Of a stretch of 64,000 bases of DNA, positions 19,766 through 28,433 are shown piece by piece; positions within the stretch are counted from its first letter, which is position 1, and the number at the start of each line of letters is the position of its first letter. The notes beneath the pieces are model-generated. The model saw only the letters and a program-made list of their open reading frames with translations, was not told the DNA's origin and did not search any database. The DNA comes from JAFGLZ01 sp964390905. Lineage in GTDB: Bacteria > Planctomycetota > Phycisphaerae > UBA1845 > JAFGLZ01. The DNA lies in contig CAYMLO010000015.1 of the NCBI GenBank assembly GCA_964390905.1, positions 1-64,000 on the forward strand, given 5' to 3'. Position numbers and translations under genes: made by a program.

Positions 19766-22700
19766 CACGAATGACCCTCTTGGTCGGGGCGAGCGAGCTC
19801 CGGATTGCGATTCCGCAGCTTCGCCAGGTACGCCGTTCGCGGCTTGATGTTCAGCTCGGCGAGCATGTGATAGGCCCGCTGATTGGCGTTCTGCAGCCGC
19901 CACACCTCGCTGTTCGTGTCGGCCAGATCGCCGAAGACGATGGCCCCCGTCGGACACACCTGGGCGCAGGCCGGGACGATCTGGCCGTCGCGAATCGGCT
20001 TGCGCTCGTTCTTCGCTTGGATCTTGGCCGCCTGGATCCGTTGCACGCAGTAGGTGCACTTCTCCATCACGCCCCGGCTGCGGACGGTCACCTCCGGGTT
20101 CATGGCCATCTTCTCGGTGTCCGACAGGTCCGTCCGGTAGTTGAAGTAGTTGAACCGCCGGACCTTGAACGGGCAGTTGTTCGAACAGTACCGCGTGCCG
20201 ACGCAGCGGTTGTAGACCATGACGTTCAGGCCTTCGGCGTCGTGGACGGTGGCCGCAACCGGGCAGACCTGCTCGCATGGCGCGTTTTCGCAGTGCGCAC
20301 ACATCACCGGCTGGTGAACCACGGTCGGCGTGTCCGGATCGCCCTTGAAGTAGCGGTCCACACGAATCCAGTGCATCTCGCGCCCCCGGGCCACCTGCGC
20401 TTTGCCGACGACGGGAACGTTGTTCTCGGCCTGGCAGGCGACGACGCACGCGCCGCATCCGATGCACGCCGACAGATCGATCGCCATCGCCCAGCGGTGC
20501 GGACCGTAGGCGTGCTCGGTCCACAGCGATTCGAGCGGCGGATGGTGGACGGCATGCTTGGCGAAGTCCGGATGCGCCTTGTACTCACGCAGGTCCGCCT
20601 CCAGGATCAGCTTGCTGATCCGCTTGTGTTTCTCCTTCTGGCCGATCGGCGTGATCGGGTGTTGGTCCTGCGTCGTGGCGAACGCGTGCTTCTTGGGGGC
20701 GCCGGCTTCTGTAACCCTCTCGACCTGGACGCCTGTGGCGAATCCCATCGTGATGCTCGTGCGGATCTGATACGCGTCGACGCCCACGCCGTCTCCGACG
20801 CGGCCGCTCTTGCGACGCCCGTAGCCGAGCGACACAGCGATGGTCCCGTCGGCCTGGCCCGGCAGGATGAACGCCGGCAACTCGGCCTGACGATCGCCGA
20901 CTTTGAGGCGAAGAAGGTCGCCGTTGGCCAGACCGATCCGCTTGGCCGTGGCCGAACTGACGAGCGCCGCGTTGTCCCACGTCAGCTTCGTCATCGGGTC
21001 CGGCCATTCCTGCAGCCAAGCGTTGTTGGCGAACCGGCCGTCATACACGCTGTGGTCCTGACAGAAGACCAGCTCATATCCGGGGGTAGGTGCCTCGGCC
21101 GAGGGCTTCGACAGCAGCTTCTCGAAGTCGGCTTTGTGGGCCGCGGGGGCCTTGTCCTCCGGCCAAGCCGTCCCGGCGATGATCCCCTCGTGCAGGGCCC
21201 CGCGCCACGCCGATTCCATATCCGTCTGCTTGACGATCTGCTGGAACGTTCGACGGACGATGTCATGGCCCTTCGGCGACGGCTTGCCGAGCACCATGGC
21301 GATCAGCTCGCTGGGGGTCTTGCCGCCGTACAGCGGGGCGATCAGCGGCTGGACGATGCTAATCGTGCCGTCGTACGCGCGGGCATCGTCCCACGACTCC
21401 AGATAGTGTGCCCGGGGCACGTGCCAGGTGCACACGCTCGATGTCTCGTCGTCGTACAGGCTCAGATGGATGCTCGTCTTGACCTTCGCCAGGTTGTCGG
21501 CAACTGCGGCGTCGGACGGAGCATTGCACACCGGATTGGCGCCCAGAATGACTAGCGTTTCGATCTCGCCTTCCGCCATCGCCGTTCCCAAGGCCTTGAT
21601 CGCTTCAGCCTGCGCGGGCCGTGCCGGCTCCGGGTCGACGGTGTAGGTCACGGTCTTGCCCAGCTCTCCCAGCATCACGGTCATCAGCTGGGCGAGCGCG
21701 TGGGTCCTTGCCGGTTGTCGCGCCCCGGCCAATACGAGGCAGGCCCCCTCGCGCTTCTCGAGCTCTTGGGCGAGAGACAAGATGAAGCGACGCGCGGGCT
21801 CCGCCAGCCCGAACACGGCTTCCTCCCCCGTGCGCGGGAGCTTGACGTGTAGATGAAGCAATTCGCTACAGAGCACGCTCGCAAGCCTGCCCACCTCTCT
21901 CGACGACACGGCCAGCCGATGGTCCGCCATGCTGCCCGTGATCGAGTGCGCGCTCTCGATTACGTACAGCCGATTCATCCTGCCGTCGTCGCCGCGCCGG
22001 CCCTTGGCGAAGTCGCGGGCGTACCTGACAGCCGCGGGATGCGTCAGGAGCGGATCGGCGTCCAGGCAGACGATCACGTCCGCCTGATCGAAGTGATACT
22101 GTGGTCGAAGCGGCTTACCGAACGCCAGCCTTGTGCCCTCGCGTTCGTTGTCCCAGGAGATCGGTTCGTACTCGTACCACCTCGCGTCCGGCATGACCTC
22201 GGCCAGGCGTGCCCGCAGACGAGCTACGCTCGGCGACGACGTCGCCTCGCTCAGAATCGCCAACCCCTTGCCCTTGCGCTGTCGCAGCTCAGCGAAGTGC
22301 GACTGGGCAAACCCCGCGAAGTCGTCCCAGGATTGCCGGATCGTCTGACCGCCCTCGCGCCGAACGACCGTTCGGCTGCGGTCGGGGTCGTACAGCTCCA
22401 GGACGCTTGCCTGATGGATCGCGCTGGTCGCGCCCAGACTGAAGGGGTGCGACGGGTTCCCCTCGACCTTGATCGGCCGGCCGTCGTAGCTGGTCACCAG
22501 CAGGCCCGTCGCGACGCCGCCGATCTCCATCGCCGTGGCATAGCGCTCGGGCTGACCGGGCGTCCGGCCCGGCGGGCGATAGGCATACGGAACGATCGTC
22601 TCTTTGGGCCAGCGGCATCCCGCCATCCCGCCCAACGCCAGCGACGCGCCCATGAGCTTGAGGAACTCACGTCGAGATGCCCCGTCAACCGGTGTCTCCG

Positions 22701-22812
22701 TACCGCCGGGAAACTCCTCGCTGAGACGTGCGCGGGCATCGGGCGTCCCGGCCAGATCGTCCAGGCTCCGCCAATACCGCGTGCCCGGGTTGTCCGCATC
22801 TACCGATGACAT
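19765..22812 (-). CDS. actB: Alternative complex III subunit ActB (molybdopterin-like plus Fe-S domains)
   Basis: Large periplasm-facing subunit of ACIII, 1015 residues, a natural fusion of a molybdopterin-oxidoreductase-like domain (without a cofactor in characterised ACIII) and a ferredoxin-like domain. The N-terminus has a Tat motif and lipobox-like site, SRREFLKLMGASLALGGMAG followed by Cys. RYATAMEIGGVATGLLVTSY and GRPIKVEGNPSHPFSLGAT are typical. The C-terminal Fe-S domain shows cysteine clusters CIGCGACVVACQAENNVP, CAHCENAPCEQVCPVAATVH, CVGTRYCSNNCPFKVRRFN and CTYCVQRIQAAK. The ATG at 22812 lies inside the end of actA, so the two are coupled. It relays electrons from the quinol site to ActA. 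Confidence 0.96.
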
Positions 22813-23450
22813 GTCGAACAGTCTTCCGAGGGGTTGATCTGGCTCTGATCGCGAAGCCGACGGCCCAGCACGAGCTGGTCCTCTCCCGCGACCCAGGCCA
22901 GCGCCGTCACGTATTCCACCGGCCGCAGGTGCAACTCGGGTTGCCGATGACAGTCCAGACACCAACCCATGCTGAGCTTCTCGGCCTGGTAGACCACGTC
23001 CATCTTGTCTACCCGACCATGACACGAAACGCAGCCCACGCCGCGACGAACGTGGGCGCTGTGATCAAAGTAGGCGTGATCCGGCAAGTCATGCACCCGG
23101 ACCCACGAGATGGGCATGCCGGTCGCATAGCTCTCGCGAACCGCCAGGAGCTTCTCGCTGTTCCCGCGAATGTGCTTGTGGCAATTCATGCACGTCTGCG
23201 TAGGCGGGAGGGCGGCGTGGGCCGCCTGCTCGACGGTGGTGTGGCAGTAGCGACAGTCGATGCCCAGCTCGCCTGCGTGAACGCGATGGCTGTAGGGCAC
23301 GGGCTGGACGGGCTCGTACCCGACGTCGGTCGTCTGCGGCGAGGCCGCCAGCGCAAAGACCAAGCCCACGTACACCGCACCTGCACCCGCCACGAGTGGC
23401 GCCGCCTTGATCGCCGCATTGGACCACTTTGGGAAGACGAGCGGGTCCAT
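22800..23450 (-). CDS. actA: Alternative complex III subunit ActA (pentaheme cytochrome c)
   Basis: Membrane-anchored pentaheme cytochrome c of 216 residues, first gene of the ACIII operon. An N-terminal helix (KAAPLVAGAGAVYVGLVFAL) is followed by five CxxCH heme sites: CRYCH, CMNCH, CVSCH, CLDCH and CSTCH. Additional ActA signatures are QPVPYSHRVHAGELGIDCRY and HRQPELHLRPVEYVT. The ATG at 23450 begins MDPLVFPKWSN; a GTG four codons upstream is equally possible. The gene is preceded by a long non-coding stretch and overlaps actB by 13 bases. ActA passes electrons on to the caa3 oxidase, here probably through ActE or the fused CtaC cytochrome. Confidence 0.95.
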   Translation of the reverse strand: MDPLVFPKWSNAAIKAAPLVAGAGAVYVGLVFALAASPQTTDVGYEPVQPVPYSHRVHAGELGIDCRYCHTTVEQAAHAALPPTQTCMNCHKHIRGNSEKLLAVRESYATGMPISWVRVHDLPDHAYFDHSAHVRRGVGCVSCHGRVDKMDVVYQAEKLSMGWCLDCHRQPELHLRPVEYVTALAWVAGEDQLVLGRRLRDQSQINPSEDCSTCHR

Positions 23451-23882
23451 GGGTGCCGTCACTCTATCCGGTGCGTTGCGCCTGACAACCAGACTCAAGC
23501 CCGCGGCCCAACGGGCAGCACAACCGGCCGCGCAGCATCCGAAATGGCTCGCCGAAGGCCAGAACATACCCTATACATTCACGTCATGCAGGCCGTCAAG
23601 CACCAGAGCCGCCCATGCGGAGCGTGCGTATCACCTATCACCTCGTGGCGCGCCCGGGGGCCCGGCAGGTCGTCTCTGCGGCAATTCAACTGCGGTAGTA
23701 GGGCTACCCGTCACGCTGCGGGGAGGAAAGGGACCTTCCCGCCAGCAACGTCCGAAGGACGGCTTGAAGCTCAAGTCTTTGAAGTGCAACAAGTAATGCT
23801 GGGAGGCGTCGAGGGAGAACCGGCGCCGAAAAAAAAACAGGGAATCCCCTGGACTCTCAGCGAGGTGCGAGCCTATTAGGTA

Positions 23883-23960
23883 GCAGAAGGCAACGCACAA
23901 AACCTTCTCCCAAAACCTCCTACTCCCTCTTGGGGCCCTTCCTCGGGGCCCTACTTTTTT
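23883..23960 (+). ncRNA. Candidate small RNA, copy 1, ending in an intrinsic terminator
   Basis: One of two similar elements in the 0.8-kb non-coding region upstream of actA. Reading on the plus strand it contains AACGCAC, AACCTT, the 15-base block ACCTCCTACTCCCTC at 23915-23929, a GGGCCC/GGGCCC stem (23933-23938 with 23946-23951) and six Ts at 23955-23960. The CCTCCT core is complementary to Shine-Dalgarno sequences. A weak -10-like TATTAG lies at 23874-23879. No convincing protein is encoded in any frame. The call is inferred from duplication plus terminators; no known RNA family is recognised. Confidence 0.4.
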
Positions 23961-24061
23961 GCGCCTCAGTTCCGATGGGATGCGGCCCACAGCGCCTCGG
24001 GCAGGTCAGAAAGACCGCGCTTCCAGCGAACCCGCGACCGTTCGCCGACGTAGTGAAGGAC

Positions 24062-24145
24062 AGAAGAGAAACCAACGCACCAAGAAGAACCTTTTCGCAA
24101 GGACCTCCTACTCCCTCACGCGGGCCCCAGTCGGGGCCCTTTTTT
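24062..24145 (+). ncRNA. Candidate small RNA, copy 2, ending in an intrinsic terminator
   Basis: Second copy of the element at 23883-23960, same strand, about 180 bases downstream. It keeps the AACGCAC, AACCTT and ACCTCCTACTCCCTC (24103-24117) blocks in the same order while the sequence between them has diverged. The hairpin is stronger here: a seven-base-pair perfect stem (24122-24128 with 24133-24139) with an AGTC loop and six Ts. Conservation of the anti-Shine-Dalgarno block and of the terminator, but not of the spacers, fits a structured regulatory RNA rather than a repeat-derived gene. Confidence 0.4.
24122..24145 (+). terminator. Intrinsic terminator (plus strand) of candidate sRNA copy 2
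   Basis: Perfect stem GGGCCCC/GGGGCCC with a four-base loop, directly followed by TTTTTT. No plus-strand protein gene lies upstream in this region, so it most likely ends a small RNA. Confidence 0.75.
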
Positions 24146-24166
24146 CTGCGCGGGCTTTCTGGCATG

Positions 24167-24204
24167 AAAAGCCATGGGTCGACCCCACCGGGATCGACCC
24201 ATGG
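24167..24204 (-). terminator. Intrinsic terminator of the beta-propeller lipoprotein gene
   Basis: An eleven-base perfect inverted repeat (CCATGGGTCGA at 24172-24182 with TCGACCCATGG at 24194-24204) lies about 70 bases downstream of the stop at 24276. On the minus strand it is followed by CTTTTC, giving a plausible though short U-tract. Confidence 0.65.
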
Positions 24205-24275
24205 ACGGATGGCTTAACGCCACTGGCCTCCGGGCTCGTCGGCGACGACGAGTCCGGCTTCAATATCCTCGGTAT

Positions 24276-26231
24276 CTACTCTTCGAGCTCCAACTCGCCA
24301 ACAACTGCGCTCATGTCAGCCAGAGCGGCCGACCGGATCAGGCTGGCCGTCACCGCGTAGACGTGATCGTCCATGAAGACGCCACGCATCCAGCTGTTGT
24401 AGTAGTACCAACCCGCCTGGGCCCCGACGGTGTCCACCACGGGGATTCGCCCGATCGGCTTGATGCCGCCCTCGGGAGACACGTGATAGACCCCCAGGCC
24501 GGTGAAGGTATGCTGGCCATAGGTCGGCCCTCCGGACCCGCCTTCGTACAGGACGAGGGGGATGGCCAGCGCCTTCTGCGGCGCGAAGTAGTTAAACGCC
24601 CGGTGATCGTGCAGGGCCTCCGACTCGGTGCCCCGCCCGCCAATGACGAGCGTGTGGACCTCGTCGGGATTGGCGAAATCGCTCACGTCGAAGATGCTGA
24701 GCTTGACGCCCTGGTACCAGGAGAAGTCCCCGACATCCTCGGCGTCCTTGCCGATCGTGAGCAGGTGATTCGGGTCCAGGATGTGGATGTAGTTGCTGTA
24801 GCCGGGAACCTTGAGCTCACCGACCACCTTCGGCGCGTTCGGATCGGACAGATCCAGCGTGAACAGGGGATCGATCTTCTCGAACGTCACCAGGAACCCG
24901 CGCGGCCCCAGGAAACGGGCCGAGTAGATCTCCTCACCGGGGGCGATGTTGCGGACCTCCCCTACGATCTTGAGGGTGGCCCCGTCCACGCCGAGCACGA
25001 AGACGTTGTTGGTCGGGCCGCCCTGGGCGCGCCAGAACTGCCCGATGGTCGTGGCGATCCGCAGGTGTCCCTCGTGCTCGCCGAGCGAGAACTGGTTGAG
25101 GGGCCTGCCGGGCACCTTGCCGCTGGCGGTGTACTCTGCACCGTTCTGCCCGAACGCGAACTTGTGCAGGACGGTCTGCTCGGTCTGCCCCGCGCCGTAG
25201 CCCCACTCCGTGTCCGTCAAGTAGAGGGCCTCGGTGGAGGCGTAGATGAGACCTGCGTCGGCCGTCAGGGCCACCGTGTCGATGTCGGCCTCCGGATTGG
25301 CCGTGTTGATCGTCACCACGGTGACGAAGGCGTACCCATCCGGGTCGGCGGGTCGGTAGAAGCCCTCCCAATTGGTGATCAGTGCGGGCGAGCCGGGCAC
25401 GTCATTCCCGTCGACGACCACGTATTCCGGCAGGATCTCGGTCAGGGGCGTCTCGGGGATGTCCTGCACCGGCGGCAGATCGGGATAGACGGTCAAGACC
25501 AGGTACAGGCGATCCTCGATCATCCGCGAGGCCACCAGATACCCCTCCAAGCGGTAGGTCTTGATCACGCTTGGCGCCGACCGATCGGTTGCGTCGACGA
25601 GCGAAACGATCGTCTCGTTCTCCCAGTCCTCCTTGTAGGTGGCCGACTTCGCGATGCCGATAGGTACGTCATCCCACTCGGCGTAGCCGTACCACGACGG
25701 GTTCTGCGAGAGGGCAACCAGCTTGTCGCCGCGGAGGTAGAGGTTTTGCGGCTGCCCGTCCAGCTCGAGCTTCCCGACCTCCTCCAGGGCGTCCGGTGGC
25801 TGGACCTTGGCGATGCGGAGCTCACCCCCCTTGAGCAGATACACGTGCTCGCCGTCGTTCTTCATGACGTCGCTTTCGTCCACGCCCTCTTCCTGGAGGT
25901 TGGTGGTCGAGTAGCCGTCGTCGTTGCTGCTCCCTTGGGAAGCGCCGTCCCTGGCGAGGCCCAGCTCGCCCCCCGCGCCATCGAACGCCATTGGCGCCAC
26001 GGGCAAGAGCGAGATCATGTCCTCGAGGAACCAGGTTCCCTGCCGTTTCGACTGGGCGCGGACCTGCTCGGTGAGATACTCCTTCAGCTCTTCGGGCGAC
26101 TTGAAGCGGTACAGGGACGCTGCGCCCGTCTTCTTCGGATTGAGCGACGACTTCAACGTCGTCAGGAGCTCGCAGCCTGACACGATCAGGCCTGCCGAGA
26201 CCAGGACCACGAAACAGCTCACCTTCTTCAC
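24276..26231 (-). CDS. Secreted beta-propeller domain lipoprotein
   Basis: Lipoprotein of 651 residues. The GTG at 26231 has AAGGAG eight bases upstream and begins VKKVSCFVVLVSAGLIVSGC, a lipoprotein signal with Cys at position 20. The rest matches the secreted beta-propeller family found in bacteria and archaea: YSTTNLQEEGVDESDVMKND near residue 115, then repeated blades such as GEHVYLLKGGELRIAKV, ARFLGPRGFLVTFEKIDPLF, TLDLSDPNAPKVVGELKVPG, YSNYIHILDPNHLLTIGKDA and the ending RGVFMDDHVYAVTASLIRSA. A near-consensus promoter lies at 26367-26395. The molecular role is not known; a cell-surface scaffold or binding function is assumed for the family. Confidence 0.85.
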   Translation of the reverse strand: MKKVSCFVVLVSAGLIVSGCELLTTLKSSLNPKKTGAASLYRFKSPEELKEYLTEQVRAQSKRQGTWFLEDMISLLPVAPMAFDGAGGELGLARDGASQGSSNDDGYSTTNLQEEGVDESDVMKNDGEHVYLLKGGELRIAKVQPPDALEEVGKLELDGQPQNLYLRGDKLVALSQNPSWYGYAEWDDVPIGIAKSATYKEDWENETIVSLVDATDRSAPSVIKTYRLEGYLVASRMIEDRLYLVLTVYPDLPPVQDIPETPLTEILPEYVVVDGNDVPGSPALITNWEGFYRPADPDGYAFVTVVTINTANPEADIDTVALTADAGLIYASTEALYLTDTEWGYGAGQTEQTVLHKFAFGQNGAEYTASGKVPGRPLNQFSLGEHEGHLRIATTIGQFWRAQGGPTNNVFVLGVDGATLKIVGEVRNIAPGEEIYSARFLGPRGFLVTFEKIDPLFTLDLSDPNAPKVVGELKVPGYSNYIHILDPNHLLTIGKDAEDVGDFSWYQGVKLSIFDVSDFANPDEVHTLVIGGRGTESEALHDHRAFNYFAPQKALAIPLVLYEGGSGGPTYGQHTFTGLGVYHVSPEGGIKPIGRIPVVDTVGAQAGWYYYNSWMRGVFMDDHVYAVTASLIRSAALADMSAVVGELELEE

Positions 26232-26366
26232 GGAAAGACTCCTTCGTGAGCCCACGACACAGGAATGAGATTTCTGGGAGTCCGCCGAGGACGCTCGACG
26301 AGTTTCGGTTGCACTACACCAACGTAACGACCATGCAACGCGGGACCTCCCACCGCGCCGCGTCAA

Positions 26367-26395
26367 ATTATACGCCTTGAAGTTCCCCACATCAA
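26367..26395 (-). promoter_or_regulatory. Sigma-70-like promoter for the beta-propeller lipoprotein
   Basis: On the minus strand TTGATG and TATAAT are separated by exactly 17 bases, about 135 bases upstream of the GTG at 26231. It sits in a small AT-rich pocket of otherwise GC-rich DNA. The rest of the 300-base gap between the two neighbouring genes shows no coding potential. Confidence 0.55.
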
Positions 26396-26531
26396 GCGGT
26401 CAAGACCACGTTTTCGCCGAAATCCCGGCTGACGACCGCGCCGCGCCCTACCCAGAGTATCGTCATTTCTCTCGCAGATCTGTCGCCTCCCCCTCGCTTC
26501 GGCGCAGACATTGCTCTGGCCTGGCATCCGC

Positions 26532-27347
26532 CTACCTGACCTGAAGGACCGTGGCGACCGTGCCAATGACGACGGCGGCCACGGCAAGCACGGCGGTGAT
26601 AACCACCAGCGCCGTGAACTGGCGGGTCTGGCGGTGCAGAATCTCGTCCAAGCGCCGCTGGTGCTCGTCGCCGGCAACCTGCATCTCATTGAGCGCATTG
26701 GCGTGCTTGTCGGACGACTCGCCGAGCCGATCCACGCTTCGGGACAGGGACTGCAGCGTGCCGGCCATATGGGCATCGCTCTCCGAGCCCATCTCCAACT
26801 GACGCTCGATGCCCGAGAGCGTATCGGTCTGCTGGCGGACGACTCGGGGCAATTCGCCGATGGCGTCTCCGAGCTGCTGTGTCCGGACCGTGGTGGTCTC
26901 CAGCTGTGCGGCGATGGTCGAGAGGAGCTGGACCTGCTGTTGATCCACCTTGGGGACATCGGCCAAGGATCGGCTAAGCTGTGTGATAGCCCCGGCGATC
27001 TCTTGGGTCCGGTCCTCTTGGACCCGCATGTGCTTGTGCATCTCGTCCATCATCTCGAGCACGCGATCGTAGCCCTCCTGGAGCTTGCCGAGGCTGTATT
27101 CACGACGCGATCTACGGCTCAGCGTGGGGGTGGCCCGTTCCGGCGGCGCACTGCTGCCCGCGTCGGCTGCCGCGGGGGCCTCGTCCCCGGGGGCGCGATC
27201 ACCATCCTCACTCGAGCGGACGACGCTCCCGTCATCGGCGATCGCCGTCGAATTCTCATCGCCCACACCATCCGCAACGTCGGGTCGATGGCCGCGAGTG
27301 CGGACCCAGCCCCGCATGCGAGATAGGAAACCTGTCCTGGCCATCAT
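26532..27347 (-). CDS. Coiled-coil protein with C-terminal membrane anchor
   Basis: A 271-residue protein of no recognised family. A basic N-terminus (MMARTGFLSRMRGWVRTRGH) is followed by an acidic, Ala-rich disordered stretch (about 25-75), a long heptad-rich region (about 85-235, e.g. YDRVLEMMDEMHKHMRVQED, SIGQLSR-like SLSRSVDRLGESSDKHANAL) and one hydrophobic helix at the very end (ALVVITAVLAVAAVVIGTVA). This is a tail-anchored layout with the coiled coil in the cytoplasm. The start is set by GGAGGG before tandem ATGs (27347 or 27344). It is divergent from tsaB. Methyl-accepting proteins and DivIVA-like scaffolds share such features, but no signature of either is visible. Confidence 0.75.
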   Translation of the reverse strand: MMARTGFLSRMRGWVRTRGHRPDVADGVGDENSTAIADDGSVVRSSEDGDRAPGDEAPAAADAGSSAPPERATPTLSRRSRREYSLGKLQEGYDRVLEMMDEMHKHMRVQEDRTQEIAGAITQLSRSLADVPKVDQQQVQLLSTIAAQLETTTVRTQQLGDAIGELPRVVRQQTDTLSGIERQLEMGSESDAHMAGTLQSLSRSVDRLGESSDKHANALNEMQVAGDEHQRRLDEILHRQTRQFTALVVITAVLAVAAVVIGTVATVLQVR

Positions 27348-27438
27348 ATGTTCCCTCCTGCGATCGGCACGCGGGTGCCTCGGCCCTGCCCACACGATCG
27401 CGCCGCCGATCCGGCGCGTTCTCCTTCGCGTGAGGCGT

Positions 27439-27453
27439 CGTGATTATATCACG
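27439..27453. promoter_or_regulatory. 15-bp palindrome overlapping a -10 element
   Basis: CGTGATTATATCACG is a perfect palindrome (six-base arms, three-base centre) in the divergent region between the coiled-coil gene and tsaB. Read on the minus strand it contains TATAAT at a distance of about 95 bases from the coiled-coil gene start. A good -35 element is not obvious, which would suit an activator- or repressor-controlled promoter. The same 270-base gap also holds a run of CAGACCTCAGACCTCAGG-type short repeats at about 27499-27520 and nothing else recognisable. Confidence 0.4.
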
Positions 27454-27616
27454 TCCGTCCGCAAGGTCGTCCCCTGGAAATCCGATGACGGGGACAGGCT
27501 TCAGGCTACAGACCTCAGACCTCAGGCGCCGGGATTCAGGCGCTGTACACTGGCGCCTGCCCTTCGCGGCTGATTCGTCCTTCCGGTAAGACGGCGCCGG
27601 ATCTACAATCGCGTGT

Positions 27617-28342
27617 ATGGACGGGTCTGACGACCAGCCTCGAATCGTGGCCATTGAGACCAGCGGCCGGCAGGGAAGCGTCGCCGTGGCCGCCGGCGAT
27701 GACGTGTTGGGCATGACCCGCTTCGCGTCGGACCATCAACACGCCGTGGCGCTCCTGCCGTCGATTGGACGCCTATGCGAAACCGTCGGTTGGCGTCCGG
27801 GCCAGATTGACGAGGTGTACGTATCGGCGGGTCCGGGGAGCTTCACAGGCTGCCGGATCGGCGTGGCGCTCGCCCGAGCACTGGCTCAGGCGGTGGGGGT
27901 CCGGCTGGTCCGAGTTCCCACGGTCGACGTCCTGGCCCGGAACGCGCTGGATCGTCCGGCCCCGCCGAAGCACCTGGCCGTCTTGCTCGATGCCCAACGC
28001 CACCAAGCGTACATGGCCCGCTTCGACTTGGCCAAAGACGCCTATCGTCGCGAGGATGAGGTCCGGATGGGAGACGTCAAGTCGCTTGTCGCCCGGCTGC
28101 CCAGACCATGCGCCGCACTGGGCGAGGGCATCGCCTACCACCGGCAAGCGATCGAAGCCGCGGGGCTCGAGATCCTACCGGAGTCCCTGTGGCCCGCCCG
28201 CGCAGAGAACGTGCTGCGCGTCGGGAGATGGCTCGCCGGGCGCGGCGCCTACGTCGCGATCAATCAGCTCCTGCCCATCTACGTCCGTATCCCGGAGGCA
28301 GAGGAGCGCTGGCGGGAACGGCACGGGAAGGAGAATTCTTGA
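27617..28342 (+). CDS. tsaB: tRNA threonylcarbamoyladenosine biosynthesis protein TsaB
   Basis: ASKHA-fold protein that forms a complex with TsaD and TsaE and is needed for the t6A modification at position 37 of ANN-decoding tRNAs. The 241 residues show the family pattern: IVAIETSGRQGSVAVAAG near the N-terminus, HAVALLPSIGRLC, then VYVSAGPGSFTGCRIGVALA and RALAQAVGVRLVRVPTVDVL. The C-terminal half is variable, as usual. Rim- or TsaE-type neighbours are absent. The gene is flanked on both sides by short G/C-rich repeats (about 27499-27520 and 28347-28380), so it may be a monocistronic unit. Confidence 0.93.
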   Translation: MDGSDDQPRIVAIETSGRQGSVAVAAGDDVLGMTRFASDHQHAVALLPSIGRLCETVGWRPGQIDEVYVSAGPGSFTGCRIGVALARALAQAVGVRLVRVPTVDVLARNALDRPAPPKHLAVLLDAQRHQAYMARFDLAKDAYRREDEVRMGDVKSLVARLPRPCAALGEGIAYHRQAIEAAGLEILPESLWPARAENVLRVGRWLAGRGAYVAINQLLPIYVRIPEAEERWRERHGKENS

Positions 28343-28346
28343 CGAC

Positions 28347-28380
28347 CGGGGTCCGGGTTCCGGGTTCAGGGGTCCGGGTC
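28347..28380. repeat. Short GTCCGGG/GGGTTC tandem-like repeat
   Basis: The 90-base gap between tsaB and the downstream convergent gene consists largely of imperfect copies of GGTCCGGG and CCGGGTTC. No function can be assigned; this kind of low-complexity spacer is likely slippage-prone. Confidence 0.5.
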
Positions 28381-28433
28381 TGAGATTCGCTGGGGCACGC
28401 GATGCTGAATCACTCGCCTCGGTCGTGGACTGG

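Noticed and set aside
19771..21555. 594-codon plus-strand frame across actB
   Set aside because: It is antisense to the well-supported Fe-S and molybdopterin-like domains of ActB.
23631..24165. Two minus-strand frames with similar peptides (WEKVLCVAF and CEKVLLGAL) over the duplicated elements
   Set aside because: The similarity follows from the duplicated DNA; frames lack good starts and ribosome sites, and the T-runs and hairpins point to plus-strand RNA ends instead.
24174..26180. 668-codon plus-strand frame antisense to the beta-propeller gene
   Set aside because: No motif is recognisable and it has the repetitive character of antisense translation; the minus strand has signal peptide, ribosome site and blades.
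28347..28380. Possible CRISPR-like repeats near tsaB
   Set aside because: Repeat units are short, imperfect and contiguous with no spacers of constant length; no cas genes are present anywhere in the window.
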